This document shows, in pieces, positions 8,219-17,899 of a DNA stretch of 64,000 nucleotides. The stretch lies in NCBI RefSeq assembly GCF_003576245.1, contig NZ_QWGA01000008.1, positions 248,001 to 312,000 on the forward strand, written 5' to 3'. Under the pieces are notes generated by a model. The model worked only from the letters and a program-made list of their open reading frames with translations. It did no database searches and was not told where the DNA came from. Numbering within the stretch: position 1 is the stretch's first letter; the number at the start of each line of letters is the position of its first letter. The translations under genes were made by a program, and so were the position numbers. Origin of the DNA: Henriciella algicola. GTDB taxonomy: Bacteria; Pseudomonadota; Alphaproteobacteria; Caulobacterales; Hyphomonadaceae.

Positions 8219-9073
8219 TCAGTTCGGTGATCTGCGGCGGGCAATGCTCGCCAGCGCGACGCCGCCAAGGATGAGGCCTGTGGCGATCACAAAGCGCAAG
8301 GTCAGCGGCTCGCTCAGGAAGACCATACCGCCAATGGCGGCGATGGCTGGCACGGTCAGTTGCGCGATTGCGGCAAGGCTGGCGCTAAGATCGCGCAGTG
8401 CGGCGTACCAGATCGCATAGCCGAGCGCCGATGTGATTGCGCCAGATGCGAGGGCGTAGACGACGCCTTCGATGCTTGGGGAGGCTTCGCCGCTGAGAAG
8501 CAGTGCCGGGCCTGCAATCACGATGGCCAGCACGGAAGCGCGCGCGAAATTTCCTGCCGTCAGCACCGTTGGTTGGCTCGCCCTACGACCCCGCAGTGAA
8601 TAGATACCCCAGCCAATACCTGCCGCGCCCATGAGCAGCGCGCCGATCAGGGGTGGGGCTTCAAGGCCGGGCAGGAGCAGCCAGACAAGCCCGCCCAGCG
8701 CCAGCGCCAATCCGGCCCACCGTGCGGCCGCCAGCCGCTCGCCTTGCAGGATGCCCCAGCCGATCATGGTTATCTGGACGATGGCAAAGAGGATGAGCGC
8801 GCCCGTGCCCGTCGCGAGCGTCAGATAGGCGAGGGAGAACGCCGCCGCATAGAGAAGGAGTGCGGCCCCTGAGGCCCAGCTGCCAGACCCGATCGCGCGC
8901 TTTGGCGAGACGATCAGCGCCAATACGACCGCGCCTGAGACAAGGCGGATCAGCGTAAAGCTCCACGGGCCGGCCTCGCCGGTCGCCATGGCAAGGCGCG
9001 CCAGCACGGAGTTCGCGGCAAACGCCGTCATGGCGAGTGCCGTCACAAGAAAGAGGCGGAGCGGAAAAGCCAT
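8219..9073 (-). CDS. EamA/DMT family permease
   Basis: 284 residues with ten predicted transmembrane helices in two EamA repeats, about 5-135 and 145-280. The opening FAANSVLARLAM and the second-repeat features (ASGAITSALGYAIWYAALRDLSASLAA, LSEPLTLRF) are typical of YdcZ/RhaT-like drug/metabolite exporters. The ATG at 9073 follows an in-frame GTG at 9076; either could serve. Substrate unknown; amino acids or small metabolites are exported by characterised relatives. The gene ends immediately after the M61 peptidase stop. Confidence 0.85.
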   Translation of the reverse strand: MAFPLRLFLVTALAMTAFAANSVLARLAMATGEAGPWSFTLIRLVSGAVVLALIVSPKRAIGSGSWASGAALLLYAAAFSLAYLTLATGTGALILFAIVQITMIGWGILQGERLAAARWAGLALALGGLVWLLLPGLEAPPLIGALLMGAAGIGWGIYSLRGRRASQPTVLTAGNFARASVLAIVIAGPALLLSGEASPSIEGVVYALASGAITSALGYAIWYAALRDLSASLAAIAQLTVPAIAAIGGMVFLSEPLTLRFVIATGLILGGVALASIARRRSPN

Positions 9074-9133
9074 CACGCGCCCCGATGCCTGAAAGCGGGA
9101 CGCATGACCAGAGCGTTCAGCGAGGAAAAGCGC

Positions 9134-11149
9134 CTATTCGGCGGCGTCATCACCCATCAGCTGCTCTTCAAGGAATTCAGCCTGGCGGCGGAAATAGAAG
9201 AGCTGGTTCTTCAGCTTGCGCCATCCATGGCCCTCATCCGGGATGCGGACATAGGGGGTCTCAATGCCATTCTCGCGCAGCGTCTTCACCATGATCTCAG
9301 TCTCGTAGATGTCGATACGCGGATCCTGAACGCCGTGCGAGTAGAGCACCGGCACCTTGATTTGGTCGGCGAGAGTGACGGGCGAGTTCTCGGTGTAATA
9401 GTCGATCCATTCCTGCTCGCGGATATCGCCATACTCGATCCGGTCGGATGCCTTGAGACCGGGCGAGGCGACTTGTAGCGCGGTCACCCAGTTGCCGACG
9501 CCGAACAGCGACGCGCCCGCATCGAAAGCGTCCGGATAAAGCGCCAAAACTGCGTTCACCATGTAACCGCCATAGGAGCCGCCTACGACAGCCGCACGGC
9601 TCGTATCGACGCGCCCATCTTCGTCAAGCGCGGCCAGCATGTCGATCAGGTCGCGGACGCTGTCGCGGCGCTTTTTCTGGTCATCCAGCGTGACATAGGT
9701 CCGCCCGAAACCGGTGGAGCCGCGCACATTGGGTTCAAAGACGGCAAGGCCGCGGTCGAGATGGTATTGCACCACAGGGTCAAAGCTTGCGACCGACTGG
9801 CCCGTCGGCCCGCCATGCACGAAGAAAATGACCGGCGGCGGCCCATCCTCGGTGCGTGAAGTGTCGTCCGGCAGATAGAGGAGACCCTGAAGCTCTACCC
9901 CGTCGCGCGCCATCATGCGCACGCTCTCAGGACGGACAAGGCGCTCCGGGTCGAGGCCCGCATAATTGGACGCGAAGACCTGTGTGTGGTCACCGGTATC
10001 AAGGTCCATTACATAGACATCGCCCGGCGTGCGCCAGCCGCTTGCCCGGATGGCGAGCTTGGAGCTCTCCATCGAGCAACTCGCCTGATACTGGCCTTCT
10101 GGCAGGAAACTGGTGTCGAGGCCCGCGTCTTCGCCATCCCGGTCAATGTGCAGCGTATCGAAACCATCGACGTTTTCGGTGTAGACCATGTAGGCCCCCG
10201 CTTTGCCGCAAAGTTCGATCCCGCCGAGATCGTAGTCTGCTTCTTTCACCACGCTCATTTCGCCCGAAGCGACGTCATAGTGGGTGATGGCTGAAAATTC
10301 GCGATCCTCATTCGAGGCGAAATAAAAGCCCGACGAGTCCGGCAGCCAGGCGAAACCGCCATTCGTATGATTGGCGCGCGGATCAGGTTTCGCGAGCGTC
10401 GTGATCTCGCGGCTTTCAATGTCGAGCAGGTAGAGATTGTCGGAGTCCTCGCCCACCGTTTCGCTGACGATCAGCTTTGTGCCATCCGGCGAGATGTCAT
10501 GCGCGAAAAAGCCGAACGTGCCTTCATAGAGGCGCGTTGTCTCTCCGGTGGAGAGGTCCGCCGTATAGATGTCGAAGTCCTGCTGGTTGCGCTCAGTTGA
10601 GGCGAAAGCGATTGTCTCGCCGTCGGCGCCAAAGTCGCCGAAGGCGCGAAAGCCGCCTTCGACAGCCGCCAGAACCAGCGCTTCGGACGAGCCGTCGGCA
10701 GCGCTGCGGTAATAGGACTCCTGCTCATTGCCATCATTGTCGGCGCCATAGATCAGCGTCTCGCTGTCCGGCGACCATGAGAAAAAGGTGATGCCATTGC
10801 CGAAGGTTAGCTGCTGCGGCTGGCCGCCGCTGATGGGCAGGCTCCAGAGCTGCGGCTCGCCCGTCACGTCCCAGCGAAAGGCAAGCATTTCGCCATCGGG
10901 AGAGATTGAAACGCTGCCCGCGCCGCTCGCGAGCAGATAGCGCGCAATATTGGCCGGGTCCTGTCCAGCAAGACCAACATTCACCGCTTCATCCTCAGGC
11001 GTCATCGCCTCGAGCGACATGTCCGGGCCAGACTGGCCCCCATAGGAGGCTTCCGAAGCCGGGCTTTCTGCGGCCGGTTCGGCGTCCTGCGCAAAAGCGG
11101 GCGCGGCCAGCATGGTTGAGCCAAGAAGGGCGATCAGCGCGTTTTTCAT
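9134..11149 (-). CDS. S9 family peptidase (prolyl oligopeptidase/DPP-IV-like), secreted
   Basis: 671 residues: a signal peptide (MKNALIALLGSTMLAAPAFAQ), a seven-bladed beta-propeller region (about 70-400; many SPDGE/SPDSE/SPDGT TolB-like blades), then the alpha/beta-hydrolase catalytic domain. The nucleophile is in GGSYGG (Ser about 525), with Asp in VQDPR (about 609) and His in DEGHGW (about 641). The domain order and triad define S9 exopeptidases acting on short or proline-containing peptides in the periplasm. Two ATGs, at 11155 and 11149, lie next to GGAGGA; the latter has correct spacing and I chose it. Confidence 0.92.
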   Translation of the reverse strand: MKNALIALLGSTMLAAPAFAQDAEPAAESPASEASYGGQSGPDMSLEAMTPEDEAVNVGLAGQDPANIARYLLASGAGSVSISPDGEMLAFRWDVTGEPQLWSLPISGGQPQQLTFGNGITFFSWSPDSETLIYGADNDGNEQESYYRSAADGSSEALVLAAVEGGFRAFGDFGADGETIAFASTERNQQDFDIYTADLSTGETTRLYEGTFGFFAHDISPDGTKLIVSETVGEDSDNLYLLDIESREITTLAKPDPRANHTNGGFAWLPDSSGFYFASNEDREFSAITHYDVASGEMSVVKEADYDLGGIELCGKAGAYMVYTENVDGFDTLHIDRDGEDAGLDTSFLPEGQYQASCSMESSKLAIRASGWRTPGDVYVMDLDTGDHTQVFASNYAGLDPERLVRPESVRMMARDGVELQGLLYLPDDTSRTEDGPPPVIFFVHGGPTGQSVASFDPVVQYHLDRGLAVFEPNVRGSTGFGRTYVTLDDQKKRRDSVRDLIDMLAALDEDGRVDTSRAAVVGGSYGGYMVNAVLALYPDAFDAGASLFGVGNWVTALQVASPGLKASDRIEYGDIREQEWIDYYTENSPVTLADQIKVPVLYSHGVQDPRIDIYETEIMVKTLRENGIETPYVRIPDEGHGWRKLKNQLFYFRRQAEFLEEQLMGDDAAE

Positions 11150-11336
11150 GTCCATTCCTCCGGTCGACGGCACTTTGGGTGCGCCTGCCATGCGGCGCTG
11201 TCAACCGGGAGCGAAGCTTGGTGGCGGAGCGGTACCTGCCTGCTTCATTCGCGGGCGCGGCAGGTCAATAAGGGCCTTAACAGAGACGGCGTGATAGCCG
11301 ATAGTCCGCTCTGGTTTTGTAAGAAGAGGAGCCATC

Positions 11337-11903
11337 ATGGCTGCGCTTTTCGTCCTGATCGGCGTCCTGGTCCTGCTCGTTGTGACCGCGATCATCCTCT
11401 ACAATAATCTCGTGGCCAAGCGTCAGATGGTGAACAATGGCTGGGCCGATATCGATGTCCAGCTCAAGCGCCGCGCCGACCTGATCCCGTCGCTCGTTGC
11501 TACGGTTCGCGGCTATGCCAGCCATGAGCGCCAGCTGTTCGAAGAGGTGGTTGAAAAACGCAATCAGGCCCGCGCCGCAGGCGATGACGCGGCCGCGCGC
11601 GGCGCCGCAGAGAGCGCGCTCTCTCGCCCGATCGGAAAGTTGATCGCGCTTGGTGAGGGCTATCCCGAACTGAAAGCCAGCGCCAATTTCAAGGATCTGC
11701 AGGACGACCTGTCTGACACTGAAAACAAGATTGAAATGGCCCGCCGCTTCTACAATGGGGCCGTGCGTGAGCTGAACACCGCTGTCGAGACCTTCCCCGG
11801 TAGCCTCATCGCAGGTCCATTCGGTTTCCATCAGGCCGCCTATTTCGAAATCGAGACCGCAGACAGGGCCCTCCCGGAGGTCGATTTCGGAGGCAAATCG
11901 TGA
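11337..11903 (+). CDS. LemA family protein
   Basis: 188 residues: one N-terminal transmembrane helix (about 4-21), then YNNLVAKRQMVNNGWADIDVQLKRRADLIPSLV, the hallmark LemA sequence, followed by long helices and a conserved LSDTENKIEMARRFYNGAVRELNTAVETFPG segment. LemA proteins form membrane-tethered coiled-coil bundles of uncertain role and are commonly encoded beside DUF2207 proteins, as here. A strong AAGAGGAG site precedes the ATG. The stop overlaps the next ATG by one base (TGATG). Confidence 0.95.
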   Translation: MAALFVLIGVLVLLVVTAIILYNNLVAKRQMVNNGWADIDVQLKRRADLIPSLVATVRGYASHERQLFEEVVEKRNQARAAGDDAAARGAAESALSRPIGKLIALGEGYPELKASANFKDLQDDLSDTENKIEMARRFYNGAVRELNTAVETFPGSLIAGPFGFHQAAYFEIETADRALPEVDFGGKS

Positions 11904-13603
11904 TGATCCGCGTCCTCGCTCTCCTCTGCCTGCTTGTCGCGGCGGTTTTCCCGGCAGCCGCTGAAGAGGTCATCAACCGCTTCGATGTGGACATCGATGT
12001 CCAGCAGAATGGCGACATCGTCGTCACCGAAGCGATCAACATCACGGCCGAGGGCGATCAGATCCAGCGCGGCATTTTCCGCGAACTCCCACGCTATTTT
12101 GAGAATAATGGCGACCGGCTCCGCTACGATTATGACATCCTGTCGGTTGAACGCGGAGGCGATGATGAGCCGTACGAGACCTCAACCGAGGGCAATGCCT
12201 ATCGCATCCGCATCGGGGACCCGGACCGGCGCCTCATCGTGGGCGAACATGTTTATGAGATCAGCTACCGCGTCAAAAACCAGGTCCGCTATTTCGACGA
12301 ATATGATGAGCTCTACTGGAACGTCACGGGCAGTTATTGGGAATTCCCGATCCGCGAAGCGAGCGCGCGCATTTCGCTTCCCGAAGGCGGTAGCTATGTC
12401 GCGCAATCTGGCTATACCGGCGCGCAGGGCAGCGACGGCAGCGCCTATCGCTTTGAGCGCGTGGGCAGTGACTATGTGTTCGAGACGACCGCGCCACTTG
12501 CCCGGCGCGAAGGGCTTACTGTTTCACTCAGCATCGAAAAGGGCGTCATCGATCCGCCGTCTGCAGGCGACAAGCGCGCACTCTGGTGGCAGCGGCATGG
12601 CTCGCTCGCAGTCCTGCTCGCGTCGCTCATCGGGGTTTTCATATTCCTCTACCGCTCCTGGAACCGTGTCGGGCGCGACCCGGCGCGCGGGCCAGTCTTC
12701 GCGCTCTATGAGCCGCCCGCAGGATATTCACCCGCCGCATGCCACCACATCTATCATCGCGGCTTCAATGATCATGACGCGCTGATTTCGACGCTGGTAA
12801 ACCTTGGTATCAAAGGCAGGCTCGACATTGATGCCGAGGACAAGAAGAACACCGTGCTTACACCGAAGCCGGCTGCTACCGCCCCGCGCCTGCCTGCCGA
12901 AGAATGGACACTGTACCGCAAGCTGTTCGCAGGCAGCGAACCTGTCACGCTCGGCAAGAGCTATGACAAGGGTTTCACCGCCGCCTATCAGGCCTTCCGC
13001 AAGAAGGTGTCAGAGAAGTTCGGCTCGGACTATTTCCGCTGGAATCTCGGCTATACCTTCGTCGCCATCGCACTGTCTGCAGTCGCCATCATCTTTGCGA
13101 TCGTTCACGCGACCAGCTGGAATAACTGGCTGACGGGTCTCGTCATTGCCATCGCGGCGATGAACGGGCTTTTCATGTATCTGATGCCTGCCGCCACCCA
13201 GAAAGGCGAGGATGTCCGCACCAAGATCAAGGGCTTCAGGCTCTACATGGAGACGGCCGAGAAGCTGCAGCTCAACGCGGCCGAAGTTGGCGGTGACCGT
13301 CCACCGCCGATGACGAAGGACCGGTACGAAACCTTCCTGCCGTATGCCATCGCGCTCGGCGTGGAAAAGCCATGGACGAAGCATTTTGAGTCCGTCCTGC
13401 CTCAGGAAGCAGCCGACTATAATCCCGGCTGGAGCGCGGCACATATGGGGCGCGGCTCTGTCGCCAGCCTCAACAAGGCGGTTACTGCCAATGTCGCGGC
13501 GGCTGTGGCGGCTTCCATGCCGCAAAGCTCATCCTCATCCGGCTCCGGGGGTGGTGGCTTCTCCGGCGGCGGCGGCGGCGGCGGAGGTGGGGGCGGCTGG
13601 TAG
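11903..13603 (+). CDS. DUF2207 domain membrane protein with glycine-rich tail
   Basis: 566 residues: a signal peptide (cleavage near PAAAEE), the extracytoplasmic DUF2207 beta domain (about 22-210; VDIDVQQNGDIVVTEAINI, RGIFRELPRYF), a transmembrane helix at about 227-247, a long cytoplasmic part, and two further helices near 375-430. The C-terminus is Ser/Gly-rich, ending in an almost pure glycine run and Trp. This architecture is the usual partner of LemA. Function is not established; membrane stress or protein quality control has been suggested for the pair. Translation is coupled to lemA. Confidence 0.9.
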   Translation: MIRVLALLCLLVAAVFPAAAEEVINRFDVDIDVQQNGDIVVTEAINITAEGDQIQRGIFRELPRYFENNGDRLRYDYDILSVERGGDDEPYETSTEGNAYRIRIGDPDRRLIVGEHVYEISYRVKNQVRYFDEYDELYWNVTGSYWEFPIREASARISLPEGGSYVAQSGYTGAQGSDGSAYRFERVGSDYVFETTAPLARREGLTVSLSIEKGVIDPPSAGDKRALWWQRHGSLAVLLASLIGVFIFLYRSWNRVGRDPARGPVFALYEPPAGYSPAACHHIYHRGFNDHDALISTLVNLGIKGRLDIDAEDKKNTVLTPKPAATAPRLPAEEWTLYRKLFAGSEPVTLGKSYDKGFTAAYQAFRKKVSEKFGSDYFRWNLGYTFVAIALSAVAIIFAIVHATSWNNWLTGLVIAIAAMNGLFMYLMPAATQKGEDVRTKIKGFRLYMETAEKLQLNAAEVGGDRPPPMTKDRYETFLPYAIALGVEKPWTKHFESVLPQEAADYNPGWSAAHMGRGSVASLNKAVTANVAAAVAASMPQSSSSSGSGGGGFSGGGGGGGGGGGW

Positions 13604-13604
13604 G

Positions 13605-14381
13605 CTAGAACTTGCCGTGCCGGCCTGTTCCCGTCGCGAAGCGCGTTGCGCCAGCCTGCGTCTCGCCTGAACGGATCACCTCCATCCCGCCTTTGACCTC
13701 TGCGCGCAGGGCCGTTTCTTCATCGAGGCTCCACTGGTTGAGCAGGGAAGCCCGATCTGCGCGCATGCAGGCTTGAGGGAAGGCAGCGATATCGCGGGCA
13801 AGCTGCAGCGCGGCATCGAGTGCGCCTCCAGCTTCAGTATGGCGGTTGGCGAGACCGATTGTGAGTGCTTCGCCGACACCGACCTCGCGCCCCGTTAGCA
13901 CCATATCCATCGCCCGTGATTGACCAATCAGCCGTGGCAGCCGCACGGTGCCGCCATCGATCAGCGGAACGCCAAAGCGGCGACAGAATACGCCAAAGCG
14001 CGCCGTTTCACTGGCGACCCGCATGTCGCACCAGAGGGCCAGCTCAAGGCCGCCAGCAACGGCATAGCCTTCAACGGCGGCGATGACGGGTTTGGAGAGG
14101 GCAAGGCGTGTTGGCCCCATTGGGCCAAGGTCGCCGTCCAGCTTCGTGATATTGCCGCGCCCTTCGGACACGGCTTTGAGGTCTGCACCCGCGCAGAAGT
14201 TTCCCTCCGCCCCTGTCAGGATCGCAACCGACAGGCTGTCATCCGAGTCGAACGCCTTGAATGCCTCATAGAGCGCCTGCGCGGCCTCCCGGTCTACGGC
14301 ATTGCGCGCCGCAGGCCGGCTGATGGTGACGACGAGAATGTTGCCATTCGTCTTGGTCAGGACAGGCGCGGTCTCGCTCAT
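13605..14381 (-). CDS. Enoyl-CoA hydratase/isomerase (crotonase) family protein
   Basis: 258 residues with the crotonase fold: SRPAARNAVDREAAQALYEAF at the N-terminus, and the oxyanion-hole segment NFCAGADLKAV (about 62-72). It continues with VIAAVEGYAVAGGLELALWCDMRVA and RFGVFCRRFGVPLIDGGTVRLPRLIG, where the glutamate positions of true hydratases are partly replaced (ASETARFGVFCRRFG). It acts on acyl-CoA substrates in the cytoplasm, probably in fatty-acid or branched-acid breakdown. The gene lies 5 bases after the alpha/beta hydrolase gene and is likely in the same operon. Confidence 0.9.
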   Translation of the reverse strand: MSETAPVLTKTNGNILVVTISRPAARNAVDREAAQALYEAFKAFDSDDSLSVAILTGAEGNFCAGADLKAVSEGRGNITKLDGDLGPMGPTRLALSKPVIAAVEGYAVAGGLELALWCDMRVASETARFGVFCRRFGVPLIDGGTVRLPRLIGQSRAMDMVLTGREVGVGEALTIGLANRHTEAGGALDAALQLARDIAAFPQACMRADRASLLNQWSLDEETALRAEVKGGMEVIRSGETQAGATRFATGTGRHGKF

Positions 14382-14386
14382 TGCCT

Positions 14387-15289
14387 TCAGCCCGGCTCGT
14401 TCGCTTTCAGGAAAGGCACAATCTTGTCCAGCAGCGGCTGGACCATGGCCTTCGGCATGTCATGGCCCCACTTTTCGATGATTTCGAGCTTTGCGCCCGG
14501 CACGCGCTTGGCGATGTCCTCGCCGCAAGCTGGCAGGATGAGCGGGTCGATGGCCCCATGCAGGACAAGCGTCGGTACGCTGATCGTGGACAGGCGCTCA
14601 TGCCAGCGCGGCTGGGCAAGGATGGCGGCATACTGACGGGCAACACCCATGGGCCGGTCTGAGCGGTTGAAGCTCGCGCGGGCGCTCTCTGCCGTTTCCT
14701 CATCGCTGTTGCGGACACCATCCGCCGACCCGATGACACGGCGCGATGCGACAGAGATTTCGGCCACCGCATCGGCGGTGCGCATTTCCGGCTGGGCCGT
14801 GAGCGCCTTCTGGGCCTCGGGGGTTGAGCGCGGCAGGGAAGGCTCGCCAGACGTTGTCATCACAGGGATGAGCGTGCGCACTTTCTCAGGGTGATTGAGC
14901 GCGATCAGCTGCCCAATCATGCCGCCCATGGAATTGCCCATGACATCGGCCTTGTCCGCGCCCAGCGCCGTGATCAACGCGGCTGCATCGGCGGCCATGT
15001 CGTCGAGAAGGTAAGGCACCTCCTTCGACATGTCCTTGCCTTCGGAAAGCCCCTTGATGATGTCGCCCGGGGCAGGGGGGATCTCATTGGTGAACTCTGT
15101 CGACAGGCCAATGTCGCGATTATCGAAGATGACGACGCGGCGCCCTGCGGCGGCCAGCCCTTCAAGATAGCTCTCCGGCCAGGAAATCATCTGCGTGGAA
15201 AAGCCCGAGACAAGCAGCAGCATCGGGTCATCCGGATTGCCGATCTCGCGGTATTCGATCTCGATGCCATTGGCCTTGATACGTGGCAT
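14387..15289 (-). CDS. Alpha/beta hydrolase (methylesterase/RdmC-like)
   Basis: 300 residues of a single alpha/beta-hydrolase domain. Visible are the oxyanion region LLLVSGFSTQMISW, the FDNRDIGLST segment, the nucleophile elbow MGNSMGG (Ser about 119), the acid in LHGAIDPL (Asp near 248) and the catalytic His in KWGHDMP (about 275). The FDNRD/GxS pattern resembles esterases of the aclacinomycin methylesterase RdmC type. Substrate unknown, and close relatives are annotated broadly. It is transcribed with the crotonase gene downstream and preceded by a repeat-rich intergenic region. Confidence 0.85.
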   Translation of the reverse strand: MPRIKANGIEIEYREIGNPDDPMLLLVSGFSTQMISWPESYLEGLAAAGRRVVIFDNRDIGLSTEFTNEIPPAPGDIIKGLSEGKDMSKEVPYLLDDMAADAAALITALGADKADVMGNSMGGMIGQLIALNHPEKVRTLIPVMTTSGEPSLPRSTPEAQKALTAQPEMRTADAVAEISVASRRVIGSADGVRNSDEETAESARASFNRSDRPMGVARQYAAILAQPRWHERLSTISVPTLVLHGAIDPLILPACGEDIAKRVPGAKLEIIEKWGHDMPKAMVQPLLDKIVPFLKANEPG

Positions 15290-15369
15290 GGGCGCGTCTC
15301 CTCACTGTTTTCGTTTTCCGGGATTTAGAAGGGTTGCCGCGGCGGCTGTAAAGGCGTTGCGCACGCCCA

Positions 15370-15451
15370 TGGTTCGGCTCGGCTCACCATGCGGTCTTCT
15401 GAGAAGATATAAAAAAGCCCGCATGGTGAGCGAAGTCGAACCAAGCGGGCT
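15370..15451. repeat. REP-like inverted repeat with terminator potential
   Basis: Two 23-base arms (15370-15392 and 15421-15443) are inverted copies differing at three positions and contain the core CTCACCATGC/GCATGGTGAG. The right part also holds a stem AGCCCGC/GCGGGCT flanked by an A run (15411-15416) and a T-rich run, so it could end transcription in either direction. The core resembles a second element at 33320-33377, indicating a dispersed repeat family. Confidence 0.7.
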
Positions 15452-15478
15452 GTTTAGTTTTACACCAGTAGAAAGCGC

Positions 15479-16660
15479 CTATCGGCTAAGTTCCTTCATC
15501 GCATCTTCGAGGCCCTGCAGGGTCATCTCGAACATGCGGCCGGGGCCGATCAGCTCGTTAATCAGCTTGATGGAGCCGGTATAGTCCCACGCGCCGGCCT
15601 TGACCGGGTTCAGCCATACAAAGTTCGGGAACTGCTCCACGAAACGCTGGATCCAGAGGCCGCCGGCCTCCTCGTTCCAGTGCTCGACCGAGCCGCCTGC
15701 ATAGGTGATCTCGTAGGGGCTCATCGTGGCGTCGCCGACGACGATGACCTTGTAGTCGGACGGATATTTATGGAGCACGTCCCAGGTCGGGATTCGCTCA
15801 TTCATCCGGCGGCGATTGTCCTTCCAGAGGCCCTCATAGATGCAGTTGTGGAAGTAGTAGTATTCGAGGTTCTTGATCTCTGAGCGGGCCGCAGAGAACA
15901 GCTCTTCCATTACGCGGACGTGCGGGTCCATAGAGCCGCCGACATCCATCAGCAGCAGGACTGAGACGGTGTTGCGCTTTTCGGGGCGCATCTCGATGTC
16001 GAGATAGCCCTGCTTGGCCGTCTTGCGGATCGTATTGTCGAGGTCGAGCTCTTCATTGGCACCGTCACGCGCCCATTTGCGCAGGCGCTTCATCGCAACC
16101 TTGATGTTGCGCGTGCCGATCTCGACGCTGTCATCGTAATTCTTGAATTCGCGCTTGTCCCAGACCTTTACGGCGCGGCGGTGGCGGGACTTTTCCTGCC
16201 CGATGCGGACACCTTCCGGATTGTAGCCATTGGCCCCGAAGGGCGAGGTGCCGCCCGTACCGATCCATTTATTGCCGCCCTCATGGCGCTTCTTTTGCTC
16301 TTCGAGGCGCTCTTTCAGCGTCTCCATGAGCTTCTCGAAGCCGCCCATGGCTTCGATTTCGTCCATCTCCTCCTTGGTGAGGAATTTCTCCGACATCTTG
16401 CGCAGCCATTCTTCAGGCAAGTCCTGCACGTCGACGGCGTCCTGCATCGTGTCGAGGCCCTTGAAGACGTGAGAGAAGGCGCGGTCGAACTTGTCGAGAT
16501 TGCGCTCATCCTTCACGAGCGCGGCGCGCGAGAGATAGTAGAAGTCCTCGACCTCCATCTCGATCACGTCATTGTCCATCGCCTCGAGCAGGAGAAGATA
16601 CTCCTTCAGCGTGACGGGGATCTTGGCGGAACGAAGCTCATTGAAGAAGTTGAGGAACAT
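15479..16660 (-). CDS. VWA domain (CoxE-like) protein
   Basis: 393 residues: an N-terminal helical part (FFNELRSAKIPVTLKEYLLLLEAM) as in CoxE-like proteins, a charged linker (about 120-175), and a C-terminal von Willebrand A domain with MIDAS residues in DVGGSM (about 238-243) and later VGDATMSP. CoxE-type proteins work with MoxR AAA ATPases as metal-dependent chaperones that insert cofactors or assemble complexes. No MoxR gene is in this window next to it. Divergently or independently transcribed from the repeat-rich region downstream. Confidence 0.9.
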   Translation of the reverse strand: MFLNFFNELRSAKIPVTLKEYLLLLEAMDNDVIEMEVEDFYYLSRAALVKDERNLDKFDRAFSHVFKGLDTMQDAVDVQDLPEEWLRKMSEKFLTKEEMDEIEAMGGFEKLMETLKERLEEQKKRHEGGNKWIGTGGTSPFGANGYNPEGVRIGQEKSRHRRAVKVWDKREFKNYDDSVEIGTRNIKVAMKRLRKWARDGANEELDLDNTIRKTAKQGYLDIEMRPEKRNTVSVLLLMDVGGSMDPHVRVMEELFSAARSEIKNLEYYYFHNCIYEGLWKDNRRRMNERIPTWDVLHKYPSDYKVIVVGDATMSPYEITYAGGSVEHWNEEAGGLWIQRFVEQFPNFVWLNPVKAGAWDYTGSIKLINELIGPGRMFEMTLQGLEDAMKELSR

Positions 16661-16755
16661 GGGCGGTTATCTCTCCAGTCTCTTCTGAACACATTAGCGC
16701 GCGCCAGCCCTCTGTCCAAGGGCTGACGCGGCGCAACTGGAAGATAGCCGAAGTG

Positions 16756-17841
16756 TTACCAGCGAAGATCGGCGCGGATTTCCGCAACAGCGTCATGATC
16801 ATGCGCTGCATACCAGCTAATGTCGGCGCCATTTTCGAGCGCCAGCATGGTGGTGCGGTTCTGCTCGGCTTCCGCGCTGTCATGGTCAAACTCGCGGAAC
16901 TTCACATGCTCATCCGCCTGGTCGTGCACCTCTTCAAGCATGGCGCTTTCGAGCGGCAGGTAAAGCGTATCGAGCTGTCCGGCCTTCGCGGCATCCTGCA
17001 GGTCCGGCAGGCTCTTGCCTTCTGGAAGCTCACCATCGACCGCAGGCTCCTCGGCAAAAGCGTCGATGATATTCTGCTCCACGTTATTCGTGCCGCCTGC
17101 ATGATGCTGCACGATCTCAAAGCGGCTGGAACTCATCACCTTGGCGAAATGCCCGACAGTGCCTTCTTCACCAATGAGGTGCAGCGTCTTGGTCTGCGGC
17201 GGCAGCGCCGCGTCTGCGGCATTGGCGATTTCCTCATAGAAGGCGAGGTCTGTCTTGTCGCGCTCCTCGTCCTGTCCGGTGCCGAGGGCATGATGGATAG
17301 AGCGGCCATCACTGCTGCGGGCAGAACCGCGTGAGCCGGAATGGAAGAACACATCATCCTGCACATGGCGGCGTGCTTCGACGGAACGATACTTCGGCGC
17401 GTCGAGACGGTCGGTCATGTCTTTCACATTGCCGCCCTGATAGAGATAGAGCTTCGGTTCGCTCTTCGTCACGAACAGCACCCAGTGGGTCTTGCGGCTC
17501 TGATAGTCAGCGAGAAGCGGCAGGATGAATGGGTGCTCGCCCGTCGTGATTGAAGCAACCGGACGCGCATTGAGGTGCGCCATGCGTTGATTTTCCTTGT
17601 CCTCGAAGAGCGCGATGCCATTGGCGCGGAAGTCGGCGAGCTCGAAGCTCTCAAGCCGATCCTTGATGAAGGCCGCATCTGGCGCGTGCTTCTCGACGGC
17701 GTCGATGACGTTCTTGCGCAGGATACGCCATTTTTCGCCGCCAACTTCCACCGAAGGGCGCGGGACGTAAACGCTTGTCGTCTTGTCGGAAAAGCCGGCG
17801 AATGCTTGCCTGAAAGTGTCGAGGGATGTCTGTTCTGACAT
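16756..17841 (-). CDS. baeRF family protein (archaeo-eukaryotic release factor/Pelota-like fold)
   Basis: 361 residues resembling the bacterial baeRF group of eRF1/Pelota-related proteins: VYVPRPSVEVGGEKWRILRKNVIDAVE near the N-terminus, a middle domain with THWVLFVTKSEPKLYLYQGG, the DDVFFHSGSRGSARSSDGRSIHHALGTGQDEERD stretch (about 165-200), and a C-terminal eRF1 domain-3-like part. A role in ribosome rescue or peptidyl-tRNA release is inferred for the group from fold and context only. A GCAAGGAGAAG site fixes the ATG at 17841 rather than an ATG 33 bases upstream. Soluble, cytoplasmic. Confidence 0.7.
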   Translation of the reverse strand: MSEQTSLDTFRQAFAGFSDKTTSVYVPRPSVEVGGEKWRILRKNVIDAVEKHAPDAAFIKDRLESFELADFRANGIALFEDKENQRMAHLNARPVASITTGEHPFILPLLADYQSRKTHWVLFVTKSEPKLYLYQGGNVKDMTDRLDAPKYRSVEARRHVQDDVFFHSGSRGSARSSDGRSIHHALGTGQDEERDKTDLAFYEEIANAADAALPPQTKTLHLIGEEGTVGHFAKVMSSSRFEIVQHHAGGTNNVEQNIIDAFAEEPAVDGELPEGKSLPDLQDAAKAGQLDTLYLPLESAMLEEVHDQADEHVKFREFDHDSAEAEQNRTTMLALENGADISWYAAHDHDAVAEIRADLRW

Positions 17842-17899
17842 GTTCTTCTCCTTGCTTGTCGATTGTAAAACCAACGGGCTTGAGAAGGCGGCGTTCCCG